DNA of 64,000 nucleotides from Nonomuraea fuscirosea (GTDB lineage: Bacteria > Actinomycetota > Actinomycetes > Streptosporangiales > Streptosporangiaceae), in the NCBI RefSeq assembly GCF_003001935.1, contig NZ_PVNG01000001.1, forward strand, positions 62,001 to 126,000, given 5' to 3'. The notes beneath the pieces are model-generated. The model was given only the letters and a program-made list of their open reading frames with translations. It made no database searches and was not told the DNA's origin. The translations under genes and the position numbers were made by a program. Below are positions 8,708 through 16,164 of this stretch, in pieces (the stretch's first letter is position 1; every line of letters begins with the position of its first letter).

Positions 8708-10098
8708 GGCTCGTCGTCGTGGGCAACGGGATGGCCGGGTCGCGGCTGATCAGTGAGGTACGCGCCCGAGACCCGCACATGAAGATCACCGTGTTCGGCG
8801 CGGAGACGTGCCGGCCCTACAACCGCATTCTGCTGTCGAACGTGCTGGCCGGCAGCTCCAGGCCGGAGCAGGTCCGGCTGGTCGACCCCGCCTGGTACGA
8901 GGCCCACGACGTGGAGGCCGCCTTCGGCAGCGCGGTCGCCTGGATCGACAGGGAGACCAGGCACGTCGTGACCGAGGACGGCCGGCGCGAGCCGTACGAC
9001 CTGCTGGTCCTGGCCACCGGCAGCGACGCCATCGTGCCGCCGATCCCCGGCGTGGACCGGGCGATCCCGTTCCGCACGCTGGAGGACTGCGAGCGGATCA
9101 TGGCCGCGGCCGAGCACGCCCGCGGGGCCGTGGTCGTCGGCGGCGGCCTGCTCGGCATCGAGGCCGCCCGCGGCCTGGCCGGGCGCGGCCTGCCCGTCAC
9201 GCTGCTGCACCTGGCCGGGCACCTCATGGAACGCCAGCTCGACAGCGAGGCCGGCGTCGTGCTGGGGGAGACGCTGGCCGGGCTCGGTGTGGGGATCCGT
9301 ACCGGCGTCAGCGCCTCCCAGGTGGAGGAGGGCGGCGTCCGGCTCGACGACGGCGAACTGGTCGAGGCCGACCTGGTCGTGCTCGCCTGCGGCGTGCGCC
9401 CCGTCACGAAACAGGCCGCCGACGCCGGGCTGGAGGTGCGGCGCGGCGTCGTCGTGGACGACGAGATGCGCACCGACGACCCGTCGATCTTCGCCATCGG
9501 CGAGTGCGCCGAGCACGACGGCACGGTGTACGGCCTGGTCGCCCCCGCCTGGGAGCAGGCCGTGGTGGCCGCCGAGGTCATCACCGGCGGCAAGGCCCGC
9601 TACCGGGGCTCCCGGCTGGTCACCCGGCTCAAGGCCAAGAGCGTCGAGCTGGCCGCGATGGGTGAGACGCATCTCGGTGAGGAGCACGCCGAGGTGGTGC
9701 GCTTCAGCCACCGGGCCCGCGGCACCTACCGCAAGCTCGTCATCCGCGACGGCCGCCTGGTCGGCGCGATCCTGCTGGGCGAGAGCGACGCCGTCGGCAC
9801 GCTCACCCAGCTCTTCGACCGTGGCGGTCAGGTGCCGGGCGACCGGGCCGGGCTGCTGTTCCCCGGGCTGTCGTCGGCGCCCGTGACCGACAGCCCGACG
9901 CTCATGCCCGACGCGGCCACGATCTGCCGGTGCAACAACGTGACCAAGGGTCAGATCAGGGCGTGCTGGGAGGCCGGGGCGCGGGACGTGGCCGGAGTGG
10001 CGGCCGCGACCAGGGCCACGACCGGATGCGGTACCTGCCGCGACGCCGTGGAGGGCATCGTCGGCTGGCTGTGCGAGCAGGAAGGGATCTCCGTGTGA
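8704..10098 (+). CDS. FAD/NAD-dependent oxidoreductase with BFD [2Fe-2S] domain, likely nitrate reductase electron donor
   Basis: 464-aa flavoprotein. MRLVVVGNGMAG is the FAD-binding Rossmann motif, VVVGGGLLGIEAA near residues 140-153 the NAD(P)H-binding motif, and DDPSIFAIGECAE the second FAD motif. The C-terminal about 55 residues hold CRCNNV and TGCGTC, the four cysteines of a bacterioferredoxin-associated-ferredoxin [2Fe-2S] domain. This matches the electron-transfer subunit of NADH-dependent assimilatory nitrate reductases (NasB-like) and the N-terminal half of NirB. The start at 8704 is fixed by the ATGA overlap with the reductase gene. It most likely passes electrons from NAD(P)H to the nitrate reductase. 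Confidence 0.9.
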   Translation: MRLVVVGNGMAGSRLISEVRARDPHMKITVFGAETCRPYNRILLSNVLAGSSRPEQVRLVDPAWYEAHDVEAAFGSAVAWIDRETRHVVTEDGRREPYDLLVLATGSDAIVPPIPGVDRAIPFRTLEDCERIMAAAEHARGAVVVGGGLLGIEAARGLAGRGLPVTLLHLAGHLMERQLDSEAGVVLGETLAGLGVGIRTGVSASQVEEGGVRLDDGELVEADLVVLACGVRPVTKQAADAGLEVRRGVVVDDEMRTDDPSIFAIGECAEHDGTVYGLVAPAWEQAVVAAEVITGGKARYRGSRLVTRLKAKSVELAAMGETHLGEEHAEVVRFSHRARGTYRKLVIRDGRLVGAILLGESDAVGTLTQLFDRGGQVPGDRAGLLFPGLSSAPVTDSPTLMPDAATICRCNNVTKGQIRACWEAGARDVAGVAAATRATTGCGTCRDAVEGIVGWLCEQEGISV

Positions 10099-12524
10099 AC
10101 AGGATCGTCGTCGTCGGGTACGGCCCGACCGCGCACCGGCTCGTCGAGACGCTCACGAGCAGGGGCTTCGCCGGCACCGTGACCGTGATCGGTGAGGAGC
10201 CGCGCCCCGCCTACGACCGGGTGGCGCTGACCTCCTACCTGTCCGGCACCACCGTCGAAGACCTCACCTACGACGTGCCCGCGGGCGTCGTGACGAGGCT
10301 GAACACCCGCGTCACCGGCATCGACAGGGACGCCCGCCGGGTCGTCCTGGCGGACGGCGGCGCCGAGCCCTACGACGTGCTCGTGCTGGCCACCGGCTCC
10401 GCGCCGTTCGTGCCGCCGGTGCCGGGCGCCGAGCACGCCTTCGTCTACCGCACGATCGAGGACCTCGACGCGATCAGGGTGGCCGCCAAGGACGCCGTGG
10501 AGGGCGTCGTGGTCGGCGGCGGCCTGCTCGGCCTGGAGGCCGCCGACGCGCTGCGGGCGCTCGGGCTCAAGGCGCACATCGTCGAGATGAGCCCCTGGCT
10601 GATGCCGCGCCAGGTGGACGAGGGCGGCGGCTCGGTGCTCAAGTCGCACATCGAGGGGCTCGGGCTCAGCGTGCACGCCGGAGCCGGGGTGCAGGAGATC
10701 GTCGCCGACGACGAGGGCCAGGTCACCGGGCTGCGCAAGCCGGACGGCAGCCTGGTGCAGGCGCAGGTCGTCGTCTTCTCGGCCGGGATCAGGCCGCGCG
10801 ACGAGCTGGCCAGGTCCTCGGGGCTCGACGTCGGCCCGCGCGGCGGCATCGTGGTCGACTCCGCCATGCGGACCTCCGACCCGTCCATCTACGCGATCGG
10901 CGAGTGCGCGCTGTCCGGCGGCATGGTGTACGGGCTCGTCGGGCCGTGCAACACGATGGCCGAGGTGGCCGCCGACCGCATCATGGGCGGCTCGGCCGCG
11001 TTCGAGGGCGCCGACCTGTCCACCAAGCTCAAGCTGCTGGGCGTGGAGGTGGCCCAGTTCGGGGCGATGGAGGGGGCGCTCGACGTCACCTACATGGACC
11101 CGGTGGGCGGCGTGTACAAGAAGCTGTTCATCAGCGACGACGCGCGGACCCTGCTCGGCGGCATCTGCGTGGGCGACGCCTCGCCGTACACCTCGCTGCG
11201 GCCGTTCGTCGGCAAGGAACTGCCCGCCGCGCCGTCCGACCTGCTGTTCAGCGGGGCCGGCGCGAGCCTCGACCTGCCGGACGAGGCGCAGGTCTGCTCG
11301 TGCAACAACGTGTGCGCGGGCGACATCCGCTCGGCGATCGCCGACAAGGGCGTCACCGACGTGCCCGGCATCAAGGCCTGCACGCGGGCGGGGACGACCT
11401 GCGGCAGCTGCGTGCCGATGCTCAAGCAGCTGCTGGAGAAGTCGGGCGTCGAGGTCAGCAAGGCGCTGTGCGAGCACTTCACGTACTCGCGGGCCGAGCT
11501 GTTCGACATCGTACGGGTGCGCGGCATCACCACCTTCTCCGAGCTCATCGGGCAGCACGGGCAGGGCCGCGGCTGCGACATCTGCAAGCCGGCCGTGGCC
11601 TCGATCCTGGCCTCGCTGCACAACGGGCACGTGCTGGAGGGGGAGCGGGCCGCGCTCCAGGACACCAACGACGCCTTCCTCGCCAACATCCAGAAGAACG
11701 GCACGTACTCGGTCGTCCCGCGCATCCCCGGCGGCGAGATCACGCCGGACAAGCTGATCGTGATCGGCGAGGTGGCCCGCGACTTCGGCCTCTACACCAA
11801 GATCACCGGCGGGCAGCGGATCGACCTGTTCGGCGCCAGGGTCGAGCAGCTGCCGGAGATCTGGCGGCGGCTGGTCGACGCCGGGTTCGAGTCGGGGCAC
11901 GCGTACGGCAAGGCGCTGCGCACGGTCAAGTCCTGCGTGGGCTCCACCTGGTGCCGCTACGGCGTACAGGACTCCGTGGGCATGGCCATCGGGCTGGAGC
12001 TGCGCTACCGCGGCCTGCGCTCGCCGCACAAGCTGAAGTCGGCCGTCTCCGGCTGCGCCCGCGAGTGTGCCGAGGCCCGCTCGAAGGACTTCGGCATCAT
12101 CGCCACCGAGCAGGGCTGGAACCTCTACGTCGGCGGCAACGGCGGCTTCAAGCCCCGCCACGCCGACCTGCTCGCCACCGACCTGACCACCGACGAGCTG
12201 ATCAGGACCATCGACCGGTTCCTGATGTTCTACATCCGCACCGCGGACCGTCTGCAACGCACGGCCACCTGGATCGAGTCGCTGGACGGCGGCCTCGACT
12301 ACCTCCGTGAGGTGATCATGAACGATTCACTCGGCATCTGCGCCGACCTGGACGCGCAGATGAACCACCACGTCGCCACGTACGCCGACGAATGGCAGGC
12401 CACGCTCGACGACCCGGAGAAGCTCAGCCGGTTCGTCAGCTTCGTCAACGCCCCCGGCGTGCCCGACCCGTCGATCGTGTTCGGCAGCGAGCGCGGCCAG
12501 ATCAGGCCGGTGATGGCCCCATGA
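10095..12524 (+). CDS. nirB: Nitrite reductase [NAD(P)H] large subunit
   Basis: 809-aa enzyme that reduces nitrite to ammonium with NAD(P)H. Order of domains: FAD/NAD reductase (about 1-400); two BFD-like segments (CSCNNV with TTCGSC, then the second near GRGCDICKP); the nitrite/sulfite reductase ferredoxin-like half domain; and the siroheme/[4Fe-4S] domain. Cys614, Cys620, Cys654 and Cys658 (SCVGSTWC and SGCARECAEA) are the cluster and siroheme ligands. The start is a GTG at 10095 overlapping the previous stop (GTGA), in frame with the conserved IVVVGYGP. It works with NirD encoded next. Confidence 0.96.
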   Translation: MNRIVVVGYGPTAHRLVETLTSRGFAGTVTVIGEEPRPAYDRVALTSYLSGTTVEDLTYDVPAGVVTRLNTRVTGIDRDARRVVLADGGAEPYDVLVLATGSAPFVPPVPGAEHAFVYRTIEDLDAIRVAAKDAVEGVVVGGGLLGLEAADALRALGLKAHIVEMSPWLMPRQVDEGGGSVLKSHIEGLGLSVHAGAGVQEIVADDEGQVTGLRKPDGSLVQAQVVVFSAGIRPRDELARSSGLDVGPRGGIVVDSAMRTSDPSIYAIGECALSGGMVYGLVGPCNTMAEVAADRIMGGSAAFEGADLSTKLKLLGVEVAQFGAMEGALDVTYMDPVGGVYKKLFISDDARTLLGGICVGDASPYTSLRPFVGKELPAAPSDLLFSGAGASLDLPDEAQVCSCNNVCAGDIRSAIADKGVTDVPGIKACTRAGTTCGSCVPMLKQLLEKSGVEVSKALCEHFTYSRAELFDIVRVRGITTFSELIGQHGQGRGCDICKPAVASILASLHNGHVLEGERAALQDTNDAFLANIQKNGTYSVVPRIPGGEITPDKLIVIGEVARDFGLYTKITGGQRIDLFGARVEQLPEIWRRLVDAGFESGHAYGKALRTVKSCVGSTWCRYGVQDSVGMAIGLELRYRGLRSPHKLKSAVSGCARECAEARSKDFGIIATEQGWNLYVGGNGGFKPRHADLLATDLTTDELIRTIDRFLMFYIRTADRLQRTATWIESLDGGLDYLREVIMNDSLGICADLDAQMNHHVATYADEWQATLDDPEKLSRFVSFVNAPGVPDPSIVFGSERGQIRPVMAP

Positions 12525-12865
12525 GCTGGACCTCGATCTGTGCCTACGACGCCCTGCTGCCGGAGCGCGGCGTCTGCGCCCTGGTGGACGGCGTCCAGGT
12601 GGCGCTCTTCCGTACGTACGAGGGAGAGCTGTACGCGCTGTCCAACCTCGACCCGTTCAGCGGGGCGTACGTGCTCTCCCGCGGCATCGTGGGCACCAGG
12701 CGCGGCGAGCCGACGGTCGCCTCGCCGCTGCACAAGCAGGTGTTCTCGCTCGTGACGGGGCTCTGCCTGGACGACGAGAGCGTGTCGGTGCCGGTCTACG
12801 CCGTGCGGGCGGAAGGCGGGTACGTCGAGGTCACTGTGCGTCAGCTCGTGGAGGCCGGCGTCTAG
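12521..12865 (+). CDS. nirD: Nitrite reductase [NAD(P)H] small subunit
   Basis: 114-aa Rieske-fold subunit of the assimilatory nitrite reductase. The sequence follows NirD closely: ERGVCALVDGVQVALF, NLDPFSGAYVLSRGIVG, then SPLHKQVFSLVTGLCLDD. As in other NirD proteins, the Cys/His pairs that would hold a Rieske cluster are absent, so it has a structural or stabilising role. The ATG overlaps the nirB stop (ATGA), so translation is coupled. It is the last gene of the operon; a long hairpin starts 28 bp after the stop. Confidence 0.94.
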   Translation: MSWTSICAYDALLPERGVCALVDGVQVALFRTYEGELYALSNLDPFSGAYVLSRGIVGTRRGEPTVASPLHKQVFSLVTGLCLDDESVSVPVYAVRAEGGYVEVTVRQLVEAGV

Positions 12866-12892
12866 AGGGAACCTTCGCGGGGACGCACGGCG

Positions 12893-12945
12893 AAACGCCG
12901 CATCGCGCCCGGCCGTCTCGACGGTCCGGGCGTGATGCGGCGTTT
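12893..12945 (+). terminator. Terminator of the nitrate/nitrite operon
   Basis: A 20-bp inverted repeat with one G-T wobble (12893-12912 with 12926-12945, loop of 13) begins with AAACGCCGC and ends with GCGGCGTTT, then CTGTGTTT. The A-rich and T-rich flanks make it a good intrinsic terminator. Confidence 0.85.
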
Positions 12946-13331
12946 CTGTGTTTCGCTGTTTCGACTGCGGCGGGGCGGGCGGCTGGCTAGGCTCTGGTCT
13001 CCACGGCGCCCACCTCTACCGGGGGGTAGACATGTGCGCTTCGGTGGGCCGCTGGAAGCACGCAGCGCCGCCCTGACTCGACGTTGTCACAGCGTTCGGC
13101 GTCGTCGCGCTGGGGGAGAGGCTCGGGGTTCGCCTGGGTTCGCGGCACTGGATGGACGCTATCGGCGCTCCCATGCCCACTGGGTATCAAGGTGGCAACG
13201 ATCGCGGCACTGACCGGTCTCTTCAATTCCGGTGAAGCGTTACCGTGAGTAATACCCGGACCCGGTAAAGAGGGCGTGCGAAGTGCCTAAACCGCGCATT
13301 CGCCGCTGACCGGCGGGGGCATCAAGCGGCC
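12946..13331. other. Intergenic region, 386 bp; possible degraded small gene on minus strand
   Basis: No confident gene. A minus-strand frame (13226 to 12987, 79 codons, TTG start) ends with CDNVESGRRCVLPAAHRSAH, which resembles the C-x(n)-G-x-C-V-L-P-x-x-H-x-x-x-H pattern found in small actinobacterial proteins. It has no good ribosome site and may be a remnant. The last about 100 bp before 13,332 presumably hold the lipoprotein promoter; I cannot place its boxes with confidence. Confidence 0.3.
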
Positions 13332-13874
13332 ATGACCAAGATTCCTCAGCACCGGGCACTCCTGCTGGCCGCGATCGTGCCCGCACTCCTGCTCGCGGGA
13401 TGTTCCGCGAACAACCAGGCGATGAAGGGGGCGGCCAGTCCCGGCACGCCCACCGACATGGACTCCATGTCGCCCGGCACGACCGGCACCGCCACCGGCG
13501 AGGCCTCGCCGTCCGACACCGCCGGCGGCAGCCAGGCGGAGTCGGCCGTCCAGGGCTACTTCAACGCCCTCAAGGCGGGCAACCTCGACCAGGTCGTCAG
13601 CTCCTTCAGCGACGACGCGGTGGTCGCGGTGGACGGGCAGGCCACGGCGGAGGGCAGCGACGCCATCCGCACCCTGTTCCAGAAGCTGCAGGGCTCGAAC
13701 GACATGAAGCAGGCCAAACACACGATCGACGAGTCGCGTACGGCCGGCGACCAGGACGCCTTCGTCCGCTCGACGAGCAAGCAGGGCGACGACGACTACC
13801 GGGAGCTGTTCCTGCTCACCAAGGACGGCGAGGAGTGGAAGATCTCGCAGTTCATGAACAACCAGGCGTCCTGA
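13332..13874 (+). CDS. Secreted lipoprotein with SnoaL/NTF2-like domain
   Basis: 180-aa exported lipoprotein. A short basic N-terminus, a hydrophobic core and the lipobox LLAGC place the lipidated Cys at residue 24. A low-complexity Ser/Thr/Gly/Pro linker follows (about 30-72). From about residue 75 an NTF2-like fold is seen: VQGYFNALKAGNLDQVVSSFSD, then VAVDGQATAEGSDAIRTLF and a final WKISQFM strand. This is the pattern of DUF4440/SnoaL-like ligand-binding domains, without clear catalytic residues. It probably acts outside the membrane; its ligand is unknown. It is transcribed alone. Confidence 0.8.
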   Translation: MTKIPQHRALLLAAIVPALLLAGCSANNQAMKGAASPGTPTDMDSMSPGTTGTATGEASPSDTAGGSQAESAVQGYFNALKAGNLDQVVSSFSDDAVVAVDGQATAEGSDAIRTLFQKLQGSNDMKQAKHTIDESRTAGDQDAFVRSTSKQGDDDYRELFLLTKDGEEWKISQFMNNQAS

Positions 13875-13917
13875 CCCGCTTCCTGGCGTTCCGGCGCGCC
13901 GCGCAAAACCGCGTCGC

Positions 13918-13944
13918 CTGACCGGAGGTATATCGACCGGTCAG
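13918..13944. terminator. Hairpin after the lipoprotein gene
   Basis: CTGACCGG (13918-13925) and CCGGTCAG (13937-13944) form an 8-bp stem with an 11-base A/T-containing loop, between the lipoprotein stop and the stop of the convergent small gene. Confidence 0.55.
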
Positions 13945-14008
13945 AAAGCCGCATTCAAGAAGGGTACGCGGGCAGCAGAACGGGCCGATTCCGGTGGTGC
14001 CACGGGGA

Positions 14009-14254
14009 TCAATTCTGGGCGGTGTCGCCGGGGATGCGGGGACGGATGCGGCGCTGATCCACCAGCGCCAGATAGACGGCGAAGGCGCCCCGTGTCCACA
14101 TGTCCGCCTGCTGCGCCGTCAGCCTGATCTCCTCGCCCTCGTGCGAGACGATCATGTACCCGCCGAGCGGCATCCTGCGCCAGGCGACCAAGAGGTTCTC
14201 GTAGACGAGCACGTCGAGCATCGCGGTCAGATATTCGCGTCCGGCGGCGGGCAC
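14009..14254 (-). CDS. Small hypothetical protein, 81 aa
   Basis: Cytoplasmic 81-residue protein with no recognised domain. The frame has actinomycete-type codon use and a compact mixed alpha/beta look (VLVYENLLVAWRRMPLGGYMIV, then EEIRLTAQQADMWTRGAFAVYL). The start codon at 14254 is not well placed relative to a ribosome site; GAGGAGG lies about 15-20 bases upstream. An internal start at MLDVLVYEN is possible. It is convergent with the lipoprotein gene. Function unknown. Confidence 0.55.
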   Translation of the reverse strand: MPAAGREYLTAMLDVLVYENLLVAWRRMPLGGYMIVSHEGEEIRLTAQQADMWTRGAFAVYLALVDQRRIRPRIPGDTAQN

Positions 14255-14414
14255 GGCGCAAGCCTCCTCGCTCCTCGCCGAATTCTCGCCTTTCTCCTTT
14301 CCATTGTGCGCGCCCTATCGGGAAATGTCGCACTTTCCTTTCGGGGGCCGGGCGTTCGCCGGGGCGTGGGAACCTCGGGGCCGCCTGCGGTGTATGCAGA
14401 CCGGAGGTGGTCCC

Positions 14415-15158
14415 ATGAGAAGGGCACTGATGGCGCTGGCCATGGTCACGGCACTGGCGGCCGGAGGCGTGCCGGCCGCGGCGGCCGAGGAGAACGTGCC
14501 GGCCGCGGCGGCCGGTGAGAGCGTTCCGGCCTCGGTGGCCGGCGCATGGGCGGTGACGTACCTGGATCCGTCCCCGCCCCGCTTCGAGGGCGGCGATTCG
14601 TACACGCTGGGGTTCTGGGTGCTGCAACACGGCACACACCCGTTCGAGGGGCTCATGAACCCCGTCGCGCTCCGCTTCACCAGCTCTGACGGCACGAGCC
14701 TGACCTTCGACGGCAAGGCCCTGCCGGAGGCGGCACACTACGCGACGGCCGTGGCGCTGCCGGAGGGCACCTGGAAGGTGGAGGCCGTCCAGGGGCCGTT
14801 CCAGCCGTACGAGGTGGGATCCCTGACGGTGCCCGGCTCCCTGCGGATCAACCCCGTGCCGAAGGACCTGGTGGACAGCGTGGGCCCCGAAGCCGACAAG
14901 TACTGGGACACCATCCGGCCCCCGGCCCCGATCTTCGGCGACGCACCGCCCGCCGCCCTCGCCGAGAAGCCCGCCACACCGCCGTCCGGCGGCGAAAGCG
15001 GCGCCGTACCCGCCTGGACCCTGCTCCTGGCCGCGGCCGCCGGCGCCCTCCTGACCCTGACCGCCCTACGCCTCCCGGCCCTCCGGCGGAGGCGCCCGAG
15101 ACCAGACCCCGACCCACCGGTGAACGACGAGGCGGACACCATCTCCATCCCCGGATGA
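14415..15158 (+). CDS. Secreted, C-terminally membrane-anchored protein (YtkA-like domain suspected)
   Basis: 247-aa protein with a signal peptide (residues 1-24, cut near AAA-EE), one extracellular domain and a single C-terminal helix (about 200-222, WTLLLAAAAGALLTLTALRL) followed by a basic inside tail. The domain starts AWAVTYLDPSPPRFEGGDSY and contains GFWVLQHGTHPFEG and VALPEGTWKVEAVQG. This beta-sandwich pattern recalls YtkA/FixH-like and CopC-like proteins found in actinobacteria near redox and metal genes; I am not certain of the family. ATG at 14415 is chosen for GGAGG eight bases upstream and because the signal peptide begins there. Confidence 0.72.
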   Translation: MRRALMALAMVTALAAGGVPAAAAEENVPAAAAGESVPASVAGAWAVTYLDPSPPRFEGGDSYTLGFWVLQHGTHPFEGLMNPVALRFTSSDGTSLTFDGKALPEAAHYATAVALPEGTWKVEAVQGPFQPYEVGSLTVPGSLRINPVPKDLVDSVGPEADKYWDTIRPPAPIFGDAPPAALAEKPATPPSGGESGAVPAWTLLLAAAAGALLTLTALRLPALRRRRPRPDPDPPVNDEADTISIPG

Positions 15159-15170
15159 CCCCCCGGACAA

Positions 15171-15212
15171 CCGGGATGCGCCCCGAGCAGCACCCCTCCG
15201 GGCGCATCCCGG
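15171..15212. terminator. Terminator between convergent genes
   Basis: A perfect 13-bp stem, CCGGGATGCGCCC (15171-15183) with GGGCGCATCCCGG (15200-15212), loop of 16. It lies 12 bp after the stop of the membrane-anchored protein and just before the stop of the convergent FadR-type gene. Confidence 0.75.
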
Positions 15213-15232
15213 CTCACCTCAGCGGGACGGGG

Positions 15233-15892
15233 TCAGAGGTCGCGTTCCTGCTGGTCCAGGATGGCGACCGAGACGGCGATCGCCTGGGCCGCGTCCGACT
15301 CCTCTATCGCGCGGAGCAGTGCCTCGTGTGAGGGGTCGGGCTCCAGGGCCGCCTGCTCCTGGTCCCTCACGCTGTCGCGCAGCGCGTCGCTCATGCTCCG
15401 GTAGAGGTCCCTGAGCAGCGCGTTGTGGGCCGCGTCCGCCACCAGCAGGTGGAAGTCCACGTCCGCGTCGGCGAAGCCGTCGAGGTCGCCCGCGCGGCCG
15501 GCCGCGTCTCTGCGGGCCAGGGCTCCGCGCATCGCGGTCAGGTCGTCCTCGGTGCGCCGGGCGGCCGCCAGCCTGGCGGCGACGAGGTCGAGGCCGCGGC
15601 GGACGTCGATGATGTCCATGGCGGCGGCGGTGTCGAGCCGGCGGCGCAGCGCCACCTGGGACTCGTCGGTCGCCGTCACGTAGGTGCCGTCGCCCTGCCG
15701 GGTGTGCAGCAGGCCCGCGTGGGCGAGGACCCGCACCGCCTCGCGTACGGACAGCCTGCTCATGCCCAGGCTCTCCGCGAGCCGGCTCTCGGAGGGGATC
15801 TTGGTGCCGACCGGCCACACCCCTTCGGCGATCTCCCTGCGGAGCTCGGCGATGGCGGCGTCCACGAGCGAGGTCCGAGCGACGTTACGCAT
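15233..15892 (-). CDS. FadR-subfamily GntR transcription regulator
   Basis: 219-aa regulator. Residues about 5-75 form a GntR winged helix (AELRREIAEGVWPVGTKIPS, LAESLGMSRLSVREAVRVL, then GDGTYVTA). Residues about 85-215 are the all-helical FCD ligand domain. Two expected metal/ligand histidines are seen (DVDFHLLVADAAHN and SHEALLRAI). The third His, usually in the last helix before a Leu, is not evident (AVSVAILDQQ). ATG at 15892 is chosen because GAGGAGAGG lies six bases upstream; a start at 15922 has none. It is divergent from the X-Pro peptidase and may control it or itself. Confidence 0.88.
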   Translation of the reverse strand: MRNVARTSLVDAAIAELRREIAEGVWPVGTKIPSESRLAESLGMSRLSVREAVRVLAHAGLLHTRQGDGTYVTATDESQVALRRRLDTAAAMDIIDVRRGLDLVAARLAAARRTEDDLTAMRGALARRDAAGRAGDLDGFADADVDFHLLVADAAHNALLRDLYRSMSDALRDSVRDQEQAALEPDPSHEALLRAIEESDAAQAIAVSVAILDQQERDL

Positions 15893-15991
15893 GCACCCTC
15901 TCCTCAACGTGCTGACGGACATCCACCCTAGACGTTCAGGCGGGTGGGGCGGGGAGCCCCGTGGCGCGGCACCGCAAGCGGCAGTTCACGC

Positions 15992-16040
15992 ACCATTCCA
16001 CGCAACCACTCCACACGACCACTCCACGGGGCACTCCATC
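15992..16040. repeat. Four imperfect direct repeats upstream of the X-Pro peptidase
   Basis: The core CCACTCCAC recurs about every 13 bp (CCATTCCACG, CCACTCCACA, CCACTCCACG, GCACTCCATC) between the divergent FadR-type regulator and peptidase genes. The spacing near 1.2 helical turns could suit an iterated binding site; the bound protein is unknown. Confidence 0.45.
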
Positions 16041-16164
16041 GGCCTGTCCGCGCGGGCTCACTACCGGGCTGATTACCAGGGCGCACCGACTGGTGCTCTT
16101 GCCACCTGTCAGGCCGTCTGAGAGATTGCGTTCTGGCTCCAGCACACCGTCCCGGAGGTCACGC

